Source: Microthrixaceae bacterium
GTDB taxonomy: Bacteria > Actinomycetota > Acidimicrobiia > Acidimicrobiales > Poriferisodalaceae
Assembly (NCBI GenBank): GCA_011523825.1
Contig: WTFX01000011.1
Location: 1-64,000 of the forward strand
Length of the DNA: 64,000 nucleotides
Direction: 5' to 3'
The notes under the pieces are model-generated. The model was not told the DNA's origin. It searched no databases and saw nothing but the letters and a program-made list of their open reading frames with translations. Positions 34,981-44,994 of the stretch are shown in pieces. The position numbers and the translations under genes were made by a program. Positions within the stretch are counted from its first letter, which is position 1. Every line of letters starts with the position of its first letter.

Positions 34981-35763
34981 TCAGCCCTCTTCGAGGGGCA
35001 GCTCTCCGGAAATCTTCACGCATTCGCCGCCGTCGATGTCCATGACGTGACCGGTCAGCCACGAGCCAGCAGCTGACAGGAACAGCGCTGCCTCGCCGAT
35101 GTCGGACGGCTCGCCGAGCCTCTTCATGGGCAGTTGATCGGCGATCATCTGCCCGCGCGGCCCATCCCAGAGCACCCGGGCGAAGTCAGTGCGAATGAGT
35201 CCCGGAGCGATGCAGTTCACCCGCACCTTCGGCCCCATTTCAGCGGCGAGCTGGCGGGTCATGTGCATCAGCGCGTCCTTGAACATGCAGTACACACCCA
35301 ATGCCTCCGATGTGTGGTGGCCGCCCACCGAGGCGATGTTGATCACCGAGCCGCCGTGGTCGGCCATCCACATCTCCCACGCCGCCTGCGTCCACTGCAG
35401 CGGCGCGCGCAGATTCACCTCATAGGTCTTGTCGAGGCGGGGGATGTCGCAGTCCTTCATGGGACCGGCCCACGGGTTGGTTGCTGCGTTGTTGACGAGA
35501 ACGTCCAGCGAGCCGAAGCGTTCGATGGTCTCGCCCAGCACACGCTCGGCTTGATCGAGGTGGCCGATGTGCGCCGCGATGTAGCCGACTTGACCGCTCG
35601 CCGATTCGCTCAATTCCGCGACTGCGGCTTCGCATTTCTCGGCCTTGCGGCTCGTGATCATCACGTTCGCGCCCGCATCGGCGAATGACTTCGCGATGCC
35701 CTTGCCGATGCCGGCCGAGCCGCCGGTCACGAGCGCGGTCTTGCCATCCAGTCGTAGTTCCAT
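34981..35763 (-). CDS. Short-chain dehydrogenase/reductase
   Basis: A 260-residue SDR. The cofactor loop reads TGGSAGIGKGIA, then NNAATNPW. The active site has Ser in NIASVGG and the Tyr-x-x-x-Lys block in GVYCMFKDALMHM. The C-terminus (GSWLTGHVMDIDGGECV) is typical. The start at 35763 is chosen because GGGGAG lies just upstream. It is the last gene of a minus-strand row after an acyl-CoA dehydrogenase (26-bp gap), suggesting a beta-oxidation-like route. Confidence 0.9.
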   Translation of the reverse strand: MELRLDGKTALVTGGSAGIGKGIAKSFADAGANVMITSRKAEKCEAAVAELSESASGQVGYIAAHIGHLDQAERVLGETIERFGSLDVLVNNAATNPWAGPMKDCDIPRLDKTYEVNLRAPLQWTQAAWEMWMADHGGSVINIASVGGHHTSEALGVYCMFKDALMHMTRQLAAEMGPKVRVNCIAPGLIRTDFARVLWDGPRGQMIADQLPMKRLGEPSDIGEAALFLSAAGSWLTGHVMDIDGGECVKISGELPLEEG

Positions 35764-35789
35764 GGTGGACTCCCCTAGTTCTTGCGGAT

Positions 35790-37040
<1,251 letters not shown>

Positions 37041-37095
37041 CGTTGCGCTCCCCTGTTATCCGCCGCTGAGTCTGCCACGCGGCCGGTTGGATGGC

Positions 37096-38646
37096 TCAGG
37101 GCCGATACCCAAACGAACTGGGCCCAGGCCGGAGCGAGCGGCGGGCGAGGTCCACCCACTCGCACAGCACCGGCCGGGTGTCACGCGGGTCGATGATCTC
37201 CTCGATCTCGAAGAACTCTGCAGAGCGGTGCGGCGAGCGGACGCTGTTGAGCCGCTCCCGGATCTCGGTCAGCAACTCGTCGGGTGCGTCGCTGTCGGCA
37301 AGATCCTGCTTGTAGGCCACCTCGAGACCGCCCTCAATGGGCAGCGAGCCCCAGTCGCCAGAGGGCCATGCCACCCGGAAGCTGCGGGCGCCCGGCTTGT
37401 TGTTGGCCGCACCTGCGACGCCGAACGCCTTGCGGATGACCACGCAGGCGAACGGCGCTGTGAGCTGACCCAGCGCCGCGAGGGCAGCCGATCCGAACCG
37501 GATCGTCCCGCTCTCCTCGGATTCCTTGCCGATCAGGAAGCCCGGGCAGTCGGCCAGGTGCACCACCGGCAGATGGAACGTGGAGGCCGTGTCGAGCAGT
37601 CGAATGAGCTTGCGGCAGCTGTCGGCCGTCCACCCGCCGCCATACACGTACGGATCCTCGCCGAAGATTGCCACCGGCCACCCGTCGAGGCGCGCCAGCC
37701 CGGTGATGATCGAACGCCCCCAGCGACTGCCGATCTCGAAGAAGCTGCCCTGGTCGCAGACCGACTCGATGATCGAGCGCATCTTGTAGACGCGCCGTGG
37801 CTCGCGGGGCACGATCGAGATCAGCTCGTCGTCGCGGCGCTGCGGGCTGTCGCCGGTGAGCACCCGCTCGGGCAGCTCGTCCACGCTGGCGGGCAGGTAC
37901 GAGAGGAATCGGCGCGCACGTTCGAACGCCTCGTCCTCGCTGTCCACCACGTCGTCAATGGCGCCATTGGCCGTGTGGATGTCCGCGTGGCCGAGCTCTT
38001 CCTTGCCGTGATCGCCCAGCGACGCCTGCTCGACCAGCGCCGGCCCGGCAATCATCATCTGCGCGGTGTCGCGCACGATGACCGAGTAGTGCGCGGTGGC
38101 CACCCGGGCGGCACCGATGCCCGCCACCGAGCCCAGCGCCAGCGACACCGACGGCGCCACCGAGAGATGGTTCACGATGACGTCCCAGCCCCGCAGTTCG
38201 GGGATATATGTGCGGCCGGCCATCTCGATCGACTTGACCGAACCGCCGCCGCCCATGCCGTCCACCAGGCGGATGTGCGGCAATCGCATCTCGTAGGCCA
38301 TGGACTCGGCTGCATTGCGCTTCTCGGGAATGGTGGCGTCCGACGAACCACCGCGGACTGTGAAGTCGTCGCCCGAGAGCACGACGGGGCGGTCGTCGAT
38401 GCGGGCGAGGCCAAAGATGAAGTTCGACGGCGTCAGATGGACGAGATGACCGTGATCGTCGTATTCGGCGACGCCGGCGGTCTTGCCGATCTCGTGAAAC
38501 GAGCCCTTGTCCGCCATGGCGTCGATGCGCTCGCGCACGGTCATCTTGCCGAAGAAGTGCTGGCGCTCGACCTTGTCGGGCCCGCCCAGCGCCTCAGCGA
38601 ATGCTTCGCGGCGCCGCAGCTCAGCGATCTCAGGCTCCCAGCTCAT
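37096..38646 (-). CDS. Acyl-CoA carboxylase, carboxyltransferase (beta) subunit
   Basis: A 516-residue carboxyltransferase of the propionyl-/methylcrotonyl-/acyl-CoA carboxylase group. It shows the twin crotonase-like halves: DGMGGGGSVKSIEMAG and SVAGIGAARVATAHYSV in the first, DCPGFLIGKESEESGTIRFG in the second. It needs a biotin carboxylase/biotin carrier alpha subunit, which is not in this window. It lies 55 bp upstream of the acyl-CoA dehydrogenase on the same strand, probably one operon. Confidence 0.88.
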   Translation of the reverse strand: MSWEPEIAELRRREAFAEALGGPDKVERQHFFGKMTVRERIDAMADKGSFHEIGKTAGVAEYDDHGHLVHLTPSNFIFGLARIDDRPVVLSGDDFTVRGGSSDATIPEKRNAAESMAYEMRLPHIRLVDGMGGGGSVKSIEMAGRTYIPELRGWDVIVNHLSVAPSVSLALGSVAGIGAARVATAHYSVIVRDTAQMMIAGPALVEQASLGDHGKEELGHADIHTANGAIDDVVDSEDEAFERARRFLSYLPASVDELPERVLTGDSPQRRDDELISIVPREPRRVYKMRSIIESVCDQGSFFEIGSRWGRSIITGLARLDGWPVAIFGEDPYVYGGGWTADSCRKLIRLLDTASTFHLPVVHLADCPGFLIGKESEESGTIRFGSAALAALGQLTAPFACVVIRKAFGVAGAANNKPGARSFRVAWPSGDWGSLPIEGGLEVAYKQDLADSDAPDELLTEIRERLNSVRSPHRSAEFFEIEEIIDPRDTRPVLCEWVDLARRSLRPGPSSFGYRP

Positions 38647-38750
38647 GCGACCCCCGTTCTGGTTGCTCGCTCCGACTCAGCAGGTCCGCACAGAGCGTAC
38701 GGCCGTGCTCGGGGTGCCTGCCGGTGAAGCCAGGAGTAGTCCCGAACCGT

Positions 38751-39782
38751 TCAGCCGGCAGTCGGATCGACCAGCAGCTTGATTGCCGTGTTGCGCCGGG
38801 TTGCGAGATCGTCGATCGTCTGCGGCAGCTCGTCGAGTGTGATCGTGCCTTGCACCAGCGGGGCGACGCTGATGCGGCCATCGGCGATGAAGCCGGCGGC
38901 GGCGCGCATCTCGTCGAGCGTGAATGCCAGCGACGTGTCCACCGAGACTTCCTTGAACAGCCAGCGGTTCGGGCGGATCACCGCATCGCTGCCGGTCACG
39001 CCGACGATGCAGACCGAGCCTCCGTAGCGCACCATGTCCACCGACTGCTGGATCGTCTGAGGGATGCCGGCGCAATCGAATGCGATGTCCGCCCGCAGAC
39101 CGCCGGTGGCCTGATCCACCGCCTCTCGCATCTCTGCGCCGGGTGCTACGGCCAAATCGGCCCCGACCTCGAGCGCAAGGCGGCGCCGGTCGGCGTCGGG
39201 CTCGATTGCGATCACCGTCCCCGCTCCCGCGAGGCGAGCGCACTGGGCAACCAGCAGGCCGATCGGTCCGCAGCCGACGACGCACGTCACGTCGCCCGCT
39301 CGCAAGCGGCTGCGACGTACTGCGTGCAGCGCGACCGAAGCGGGCTCGATCACCGCAGCGTCGTCGTCGGTGAGCTCGTCGGGCACGCGCACCAGTCGGT
39401 CGGCGCTGGCGGCCATGAACGGCGCGAAGCCGCCAGAGGCCGGTGCCTTGGAGCCCATGTAGTACGAGCGCGCCGTGGAGCAGTAGGCGTGGTGGTCGGC
39501 ACGGCATTCCGGGCACTGGCCGCAGCCCGGTGCCAGTCCACCCGTGACGCGGTCGCCCATGCTCACTACCTGAACATCAGCGTCCACGGCAACGATGTTG
39601 CCGACCCACTCGTGGCCGCAGATGCCCGGCGCGTATGGCCAGCCTTCGGCATAGGCGTGCACGTCGCTGCCGCAGATCCCGCAGAGCGAGATCTCCACCA
39701 GCGCCTCGCCCGGCCCGGGCGTCGGATCGTCGACCTCCCGCAACTCGAATTGTTCCTTGCCGGTCACCAGTCCCGTGCGCAT
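38751..39782 (-). CDS. Zinc-dependent alcohol dehydrogenase (MDR family)
   Basis: A 343-residue medium-chain dehydrogenase. Catalytic zinc ligands are in LCGICGSDVH and GHEWVGN. The structural zinc Cys set lies in PGCGQCPECRADHHAYC. The NAD-binding loop reads VVGCGPIGLLVAQ. The start at 39782 (MRTGLVTGKEQ) gives the normal length. It is divergent from the SDR at 39850 with a 67-bp gap. Substrate unknown. Confidence 0.9.
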   Translation of the reverse strand: MRTGLVTGKEQFELREVDDPTPGPGEALVEISLCGICGSDVHAYAEGWPYAPGICGHEWVGNIVAVDADVQVVSMGDRVTGGLAPGCGQCPECRADHHAYCSTARSYYMGSKAPASGGFAPFMAASADRLVRVPDELTDDDAAVIEPASVALHAVRRSRLRAGDVTCVVGCGPIGLLVAQCARLAGAGTVIAIEPDADRRRLALEVGADLAVAPGAEMREAVDQATGGLRADIAFDCAGIPQTIQQSVDMVRYGGSVCIVGVTGSDAVIRPNRWLFKEVSVDTSLAFTLDEMRAAAGFIADGRISVAPLVQGTITLDELPQTIDDLATRRNTAIKLLVDPTAG

Positions 39783-39837
39783 GCCACATCGTCGCGCGAG
39801 ACGGCACCCAGATTCAGCGCGAGACAGCGCCCGGAAA

Positions 39838-39843
39838 TATGGT
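39838..39843 (+). promoter_or_regulatory. TATGGT -10 box, leaderless start
   Basis: TATGGT ends 6 nt before the ATG at 39850. No ribosome site is visible. Confidence 0.4.
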
Positions 39844-39849
39844 GCGCGT

Positions 39850-40635
39850 ATGGAACTGAGACTCGACGGCCGCACTGCACTGATCACGGGCGGCAGCAGA
39901 GGTCTGGGCCGCGCCATGGCCGAGACCTTTGCGGCCGCAGGTGCCTCGGTGGCGGTGGTCGCCCGCGACCAGGCCATGCTCGACGAGACGCTGGCAGCAT
40001 TGAACGCTGCGGGTCCCGAAGGTGCCCACACCGCCATCTCGGCCGATGTCCGCATGGCCGACGAGGTCACCCGGGCTCACGCCGCAGCAACGCAGGCCTC
40101 GGGCGCCATCGACATCCTTGTCAACAATTGCGGGACATCGCACGCCAGGCCATTTCTGGACATCACCGATGACGACTGGCAGGACGACTTCGACCTGAAG
40201 CTCTTCTCGGCGATCCGCCTGTGCCGCCTCTGCCTCCCTCACATGCGCAGCCAGGGCTGGGGACGGATCATCAATTCGCTGAACGCCGAGGCCAAGGCTC
40301 CGCGAGCGCAGACGTGCCCGACATCCGCGACCCGCGCCGCAGGCATGGCGATGACCAAGGCACTCGCGTCGGAGTTCGCGGCCGACGGTGTGCTGGTGAA
40401 TGCGCTCAACACGGGTCTGCTGGTGACCCACCAGTGGCGCGCTCGCTGGGAACGAACGCAGCCCGGGGGGACCTTCGAGGAATACACGGCAGCGGTCGGG
40501 GAACGCATTCCGCTGGGCCGCATGGGCGACGCCCAGGAGTTCGCCAACTTGGCGCTGTTCCTCGCCAGCGACGCCGCCAGCTACGTCACCGGCGCCGCAA
40601 TCAACATCGACGGCGGCTTGTCCCCCGTCGTCTAG
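39850..40635 (+). CDS. Atypical SDR lacking the Tyr-x-x-x-Lys motif
   Basis: A 261-residue SDR. The cofactor loop TGGSRGLGRAMA and NNCGTSHARP are present, and a Ser (Ser143, RIINSLNAEAKA) occupies the usual place. Where the catalytic Tyr-x-x-x-Lys should be, the sequence reads CPTSATRAAG, so Thr158 and Arg162 replace Tyr and Lys. The rest (NIDGGLSPVV at the C-terminus) is normal. It may use another mechanism or have lost dehydrogenase activity. Its stop codon overlaps that of the convergent thioesterase (40632-40635). Confidence 0.85.
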   Translation: MELRLDGRTALITGGSRGLGRAMAETFAAAGASVAVVARDQAMLDETLAALNAAGPEGAHTAISADVRMADEVTRAHAAATQASGAIDILVNNCGTSHARPFLDITDDDWQDDFDLKLFSAIRLCRLCLPHMRSQGWGRIINSLNAEAKAPRAQTCPTSATRAAGMAMTKALASEFAADGVLVNALNTGLLVTHQWRARWERTQPGGTFEEYTAAVGERIPLGRMGDAQEFANLALFLASDAASYVTGAAINIDGGLSPVV

Positions 40636-41057
40636 GACTCGAGCAGCTCGCTGGCGGTCAAGGCGCCGAGCTTGTCCATCAGATCCGGAGGCGGGCGGCG
40701 GGGCTTGCCACTGTTGTCGCAGATCGCTGCGGTCAGGTAACCCTCCACCAGCACCGCCTCGTCGGACTCGCGGATGATCCGCTGCTGCCATCGCGTGCTG
40801 GCGCGGCGACGCTCGACCAGTTCGGTTTCGACGCGCAGCGTGTCGCGAGCGGTCGCGGGCGCCCGGAAACGCACTTCCAAGTTGGTCACCACGATCTGGA
40901 CGTTCTGATCTGACAGATCCGGCAGCGCGAGATCGGCGGATTCCAACGCCAGGCAGCGGGCGGCTTCGAAGTACGACACGTAGACCGCATGGTTGACGTG
41001 GTTGTACGGGTCCAGCTCGCCGAATCGGGGCACGATCTGGGTCGCGTGTGTCGCCAT
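40632..41057 (-). CDS. Acyl-CoA thioesterase (hot-dog fold, 4-hydroxybenzoyl-CoA type)
   Basis: A 141-residue hot-dog protein that hydrolyses an acyl- or aroyl-CoA. The block FGELDPYNHVNHAVYVSYFEAAR holds the Asp and His/Asn positions of the 4-hydroxybenzoyl-CoA thioesterase/YbgC group. ATG 41057 is 7 nt after a TAGCGT box, which rules out the longer reading from 41105. Confidence 0.87.
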   Translation of the reverse strand: MATHATQIVPRFGELDPYNHVNHAVYVSYFEAARCLALESADLALPDLSDQNVQIVVTNLEVRFRAPATARDTLRVETELVERRRASTRWQQRIIRESDEAVLVEGYLTAAICDNSGKPRRPPPDLMDKLGALTASELLES

Positions 41058-41064
41058 CGGGGCA

Positions 41065-41070
41065 ACGCTA
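41065..41070 (-). promoter_or_regulatory. TAGCGT -10 box, leaderless start
   Basis: On the minus strand TAGCGT ends 7 nt before ATG 41057 of the thioesterase gene. Confidence 0.5.
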
Positions 41071-41150
41071 CGGCGCGATGGCCGTCGCCATCGCCGCAAT
41101 GACACAGCGCTTTGCCACCAGCCATCTTCCGGGTCGCCCGGTGATCCCTC

Positions 41151-41156
41151 TAGCGT
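41151..41156 (+). promoter_or_regulatory. TAGCGT -10 box, leaderless start
   Basis: TAGCGT ends 8 nt before the GTG at 41165 of the exopolyphosphatase gene. Confidence 0.45.
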
Positions 41157-41164
41157 TGCGGTGC

Positions 41165-42829
41165 GTGAGCGTCATCGCGGCGATCGACGTGGGAACCAAT
41201 TCGTTCCACCTCGTCGTGGCATCGGTGGATGAGGATGGCCATTTCGAGGTGCTGACACGCGAACGTGAGCCGGTGCGGCTCGGATCGGGCGGGGAGGACA
41301 TGAAGCGTCTCGCTTCCGATGCCATGGACCGTGGCCTCGCGGTGCTCGATCGCATGCGACGCATCGCTGATCACGCCGGCGCCGACACTGTGACCGTCGT
41401 AGCCACCAGCGCGGTGCGCGAGGCCGACAACCGAGGCGAGTTTGTGGCGCGGGCTTTTGCCGAGGCCGGCGTGGACATCGAAGTGGTGTCTGGAGTCGAG
41501 GAGGCGCGGCTGATTCACCTCGGCGTGCTCGCGGCCGTCCCGCTGCTCGACAAGCGACACCTGGTCATCGACATCGGCGGCGGTTCCACCGAGTTCATTG
41601 TCGGCGACGGTGCCGAGCCGCTGCTCCTGCGCAGTCTCAAGCTCGGCTCGATCCGACTCACCGACCGCTTCTTCCCCGAGGGCCGGACGCGCAAGCGTGC
41701 CGTACGTGAGTGCCGCATCTACATCGAGTCGTTCCTGGGCCACCTGCCAGCCGAGATCGACGAACTCGGTTTCGAGACCGCAGTCGGCTCGTCGGGAACC
41801 ATCATGGCCCTGGCACGCATGTGTGCTGTCCGGCGCGGTGATCGGGAGAGCCGCACCGGGCGGCTGTCGTTCACGACAAAGGAACTGCGTGCTCTGACGG
41901 CCGATCTTGTCGGCGCGCCGACACCGGAGCGCCGACTCGCTATCGAAGGACTGGAAGAACGCAGGGCTGACATCATCGTGGGCGGCGCACTGCTGCTGTC
42001 TGAGACGTTCAAGCTCCTCGGCATCAAGCGCATGGAGGTGTCCGACTACGCGCTGCGCGAGGGGATCCTCTTCGAACAGATGCGGCGAGCCGCTGCGCCG
42101 GGACTGGACCCGTTCCACCGCCTCGAAGATCTGCGGCGCTCAGGCGTGATGTATGTGGCAAACAGCTACCACGAGGACCTCGGCCACGCCGAACACATCA
42201 CCGACCTGACGCTGGAGTTGTTCGACGGCCTGAGCACGCTGCACGGACTCGGCGAAGAAGACCGGGAGCTGTTCGAGGCGGCTTCGCTGCTGCACAACGT
42301 GGGGATATTCGTCTCCCACAGCGCCCACCACCGCCACAGCTACTACATCATTCGCAACAGTGAGCACCTCACCGGATTCACCGAGCGCGAGATCGAGATC
42401 ATCGCCCAGGTTGCCCGCTACCACCGCAAGAGCGCACCCAAGTCCAAGCACCCCGAGTTCGCCTCTCTGGGTTCAGCAGACAAGAACAAAGTGCGCTGGA
42501 TGGCGGCAATGCTGCGGGTGGCGATTGGCCTGGACCGCTCCAACCGTCAGGTGGTGACGCGCATCCGCGTCGCGAACGAGCCCGGAGTGTCAGGCATGCC
42601 GCTCGACGGCGAACTCCGGCTGGTCGCACGCGTATCACCCGGCATGGACACCTCCGTCGAGCTGTTCACAGCCCGAGCCCGCAGCGAGCTGCTCGAAGCA
42701 GTCACCGGACGCAGCGTCGTGATCGAACCTGAGATCGTCGAGACCGGACGAGCTACTCACCCCACCAACGGGATGCGCAGCACCCAGCCCACCAGGATCA
42801 AGTCAGGGTCGGTCAGCGCGCCGCCATAG
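41165..42829 (+). CDS. ppx: Exopolyphosphatase / guanosine pentaphosphatase (Ppx/GppA) with HD-type C-terminal domain
   Basis: A 554-residue Ppx/GppA phosphatase that releases phosphate from polyphosphate or pppGpp. The actin-like N-terminus reads IAAIDVGTNSFHLVVASV, with LVIDIGGGSTEFIVG and AVGSSGTIMALARM. The C-terminal part is HD-like (HAEHITDLTLELFDGL, LLHNVGIFVSHSAHHRHSYYII). The GTG at 41165 gives the correct N-terminus and follows a -10 box. Its last 73 bases overlap the 3' end of the convergent 5'-nucleotidase gene. Confidence 0.9.
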   Translation: MSVIAAIDVGTNSFHLVVASVDEDGHFEVLTREREPVRLGSGGEDMKRLASDAMDRGLAVLDRMRRIADHAGADTVTVVATSAVREADNRGEFVARAFAEAGVDIEVVSGVEEARLIHLGVLAAVPLLDKRHLVIDIGGGSTEFIVGDGAEPLLLRSLKLGSIRLTDRFFPEGRTRKRAVRECRIYIESFLGHLPAEIDELGFETAVGSSGTIMALARMCAVRRGDRESRTGRLSFTTKELRALTADLVGAPTPERRLAIEGLEERRADIIVGGALLLSETFKLLGIKRMEVSDYALREGILFEQMRRAAAPGLDPFHRLEDLRRSGVMYVANSYHEDLGHAEHITDLTLELFDGLSTLHGLGEEDRELFEAASLLHNVGIFVSHSAHHRHSYYIIRNSEHLTGFTEREIEIIAQVARYHRKSAPKSKHPEFASLGSADKNKVRWMAAMLRVAIGLDRSNRQVVTRIRVANEPGVSGMPLDGELRLVARVSPGMDTSVELFTARARSELLEAVTGRSVVIEPEIVETGRATHPTNGMRSTQPTRIKSGSVSAPP

Positions 42830-44778
42830 GCCTGCTCGCGGCCCTTGTTCGCCTCGAAGATGAGCGGCCAGCTGGCGCCATTCCCCAAGTGCAACGCCGC
42901 GATCTTCCAGAGGAAGTCGCCCGGCTGCACGGTGTAGAGCAGAAAGTCGTCCTCGGGCACTTCGCCGGACACCTGCGCCATCACCCGGTTGCCGCCGTCG
43001 ACGGGATACTGCGCAGCGCTGATCTCGCCGTTCAGGTCTTCCGCGATGTAGTCCGCGAGGGCTTGCTGGTAGGTCACGCCGAGACGGGTGAAGGCGAGGT
43101 CACCGAGTGGGTAGCAGTCGCCGCCATTTGCGAGAAAGTCGACCGTCGCCAGCACGACAGGATCGCCCTCGATGACCTCGCCGTCCCGCACGACTTCGGT
43201 GCCGTCATCCAATGTGACGCTTCGCAACCGTGTGCCGCTGGGCTCGATGAGCTCGCAGTCGCTCTCGCGATCGACGCCTTGAGCGGTGCCGACAGGGTCG
43301 TAGGTCACCGTCATGCCCGAGACGTGCGGGAACTGGCCCGACGCGCGCGGCAACGCGCTCAGCGCGCGTTCGAGCAGCTCTGCCAAGGTGGCACGCGGCA
43401 CCGGTCCAGTGACCAGCACGTTGTTGAACGGAGCGATGTCCCACGTGGTGCCCACCGTCACCACGCCTGCACCGATGACCGAGTCATTGCGCAGCCCGCC
43501 GCCGTTGGTGACCGCCACCTGCGGCGCTTTCACGCCGAAGCCCGGCGCAAGGTGCGCGCCGCGTACACGCAGCGCGTCCGCCATCAGGCTGCCGACATTC
43601 GTCGACTGGGAGCGCAAGACCGGCTTGCGACCTTCGAGCTCGACAGTGCTCGTGCCGATCTGGGTGCTTTCGACCAGCGCCACCTCGGCCGTCAGCGGAT
43701 CAACCACGGCCGACTGCACCTCGGCATCGGGATCGCGGTCGAGCGCGACGCCGATCGAGGCGCCCGCGGCCGCGGTGACGTTGCCGTCGGCGTCGAAGGT
43801 CACCTCCAGCTTGCCGATGCAGCGGTAGGCGCCGGGTGCGGTGACTACCGGGACCCGGCTGCCCGCTGCATCGTCGACCCACATCGGGTACGGCGCAACC
43901 GGCTCTTCACCCGGCTGGCAAGTGTCGCCCGAGTTCGCCAGCAGGTCGTCTCCACCGCCCGCGATCACCACGTCCACGCCGGTGAGCTCGGCAACCAGCG
44001 CCACCTCTTCATTGACGTCTTGCAGGTGGCTGACGAGGATGATCTTGTTGACACCGTCTTGCGCGAGGCGATCGGCTTCGGCCTGCACTGCGGGCAGCAC
44101 CGCACTCACCGTCACCTTGCGCGGGCTCGAGATGTTCGGAAGCCACGGCGTGACCGCACCGATCACGCCTATGCGGTCACCGCCGGTCTCGATCACCGTC
44201 GAGGGCGCCACCAGCCCGCGCTCGGCCAACGCGGCCAACGCCGGTTCGGCAGAGACATCAATGTTGGCGCTCAGGAACGGGATCGCCGGATCGAATCCCT
44301 CGATGAATCGCGCCGTCACGTCAGGGCCGAAGTCGAAGTCGTGGTTGCCCAGCGCCATCGCGTCATACAGGCCGCTGAGCGCGACCGTGTCGTACATAGG
44401 GCCCTCACGGTCGAGTGACACGCCCAGCTCCAGCGAAGCGAGGAAGTTGTCACCGGAGGTCAGCGTCACTACCGGCCCGGCTTCAGCGGCCGCAGCCTGC
44501 AGCTCGCGCATCGCTGCGACGAACCTCGCTACCCCCGGGAAACCGGACTCGACGTCACCCAGCAGCTTCGATTCGCCGTCGTTGTTGTGCAGGATCGTCA
44601 CCGTGACCGAATCCGCTGAGATGAGCGTCGGTTCAGCACCCTCACCATCGGTCTGCGCGCCTGACGGCACCGCAGCCAGCGGCACCGCCAGCAGCACAGC
44701 GACGGCCGCCGTCACCCACCGCACACCGCCGACCCGTCGCCGGCGCATTCCTGCGTCGTTCAACTCGCTCACAGCCAC
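42757..44778 (-). CDS. Secreted 5'-nucleotidase/UshA-like metallophosphoesterase with C-terminal LysM domain
   Basis: A 673-residue exported enzyme that removes phosphate from nucleotides. The signal peptide lies after MRRRRVGG (hydrophobic WVTAAVAVLLAVPLA, cut near SGA). The metallophosphoesterase domain has VTILHNNDGESKLLG, TSGDNFLAS, ALGNHDFDFGPD and ILVSHLQD. The C-terminal nucleotidase domain shows VTNGGGLRNDS. The last ~60 residues are a LysM domain (YTVQPGDFLWKIAALHLG), which would tie it to the cell wall. In the first motif NND replaces the usual TND or HDxH. The GTG at 44778 has GGGGAGG six bases ahead. Confidence 0.87.
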   Translation of the reverse strand: MAVSELNDAGMRRRRVGGVRWVTAAVAVLLAVPLAAVPSGAQTDGEGAEPTLISADSVTVTILHNNDGESKLLGDVESGFPGVARFVAAMRELQAAAAEAGPVVTLTSGDNFLASLELGVSLDREGPMYDTVALSGLYDAMALGNHDFDFGPDVTARFIEGFDPAIPFLSANIDVSAEPALAALAERGLVAPSTVIETGGDRIGVIGAVTPWLPNISSPRKVTVSAVLPAVQAEADRLAQDGVNKIILVSHLQDVNEEVALVAELTGVDVVIAGGGDDLLANSGDTCQPGEEPVAPYPMWVDDAAGSRVPVVTAPGAYRCIGKLEVTFDADGNVTAAAGASIGVALDRDPDAEVQSAVVDPLTAEVALVESTQIGTSTVELEGRKPVLRSQSTNVGSLMADALRVRGAHLAPGFGVKAPQVAVTNGGGLRNDSVIGAGVVTVGTTWDIAPFNNVLVTGPVPRATLAELLERALSALPRASGQFPHVSGMTVTYDPVGTAQGVDRESDCELIEPSGTRLRSVTLDDGTEVVRDGEVIEGDPVVLATVDFLANGGDCYPLGDLAFTRLGVTYQQALADYIAEDLNGEISAAQYPVDGGNRVMAQVSGEVPEDDFLLYTVQPGDFLWKIAALHLGNGASWPLIFEANKGREQAYGGALTDPDLILVGWVLRIPLVG

Positions 44779-44994
44779 CTGCTGCCTCCCCAGTCCATCG
44801 GCCGCGAAGTGTCGCAGCACGGTGTGACAGCGATGCCACGGGCGGGAAACGTAGAGGCAAACGCTTATGGCGCGCGCCGCACGGCCCGCTGCGGCGGTAG
44901 CTTGCCGGGCTGACCCGCTCCGGGCGCCCTGTGCCGGGCACCAGACGTCACGCTGGGCCGAGGCGGCGCTCATCGCCTCGAAAGGACGCCGCCG

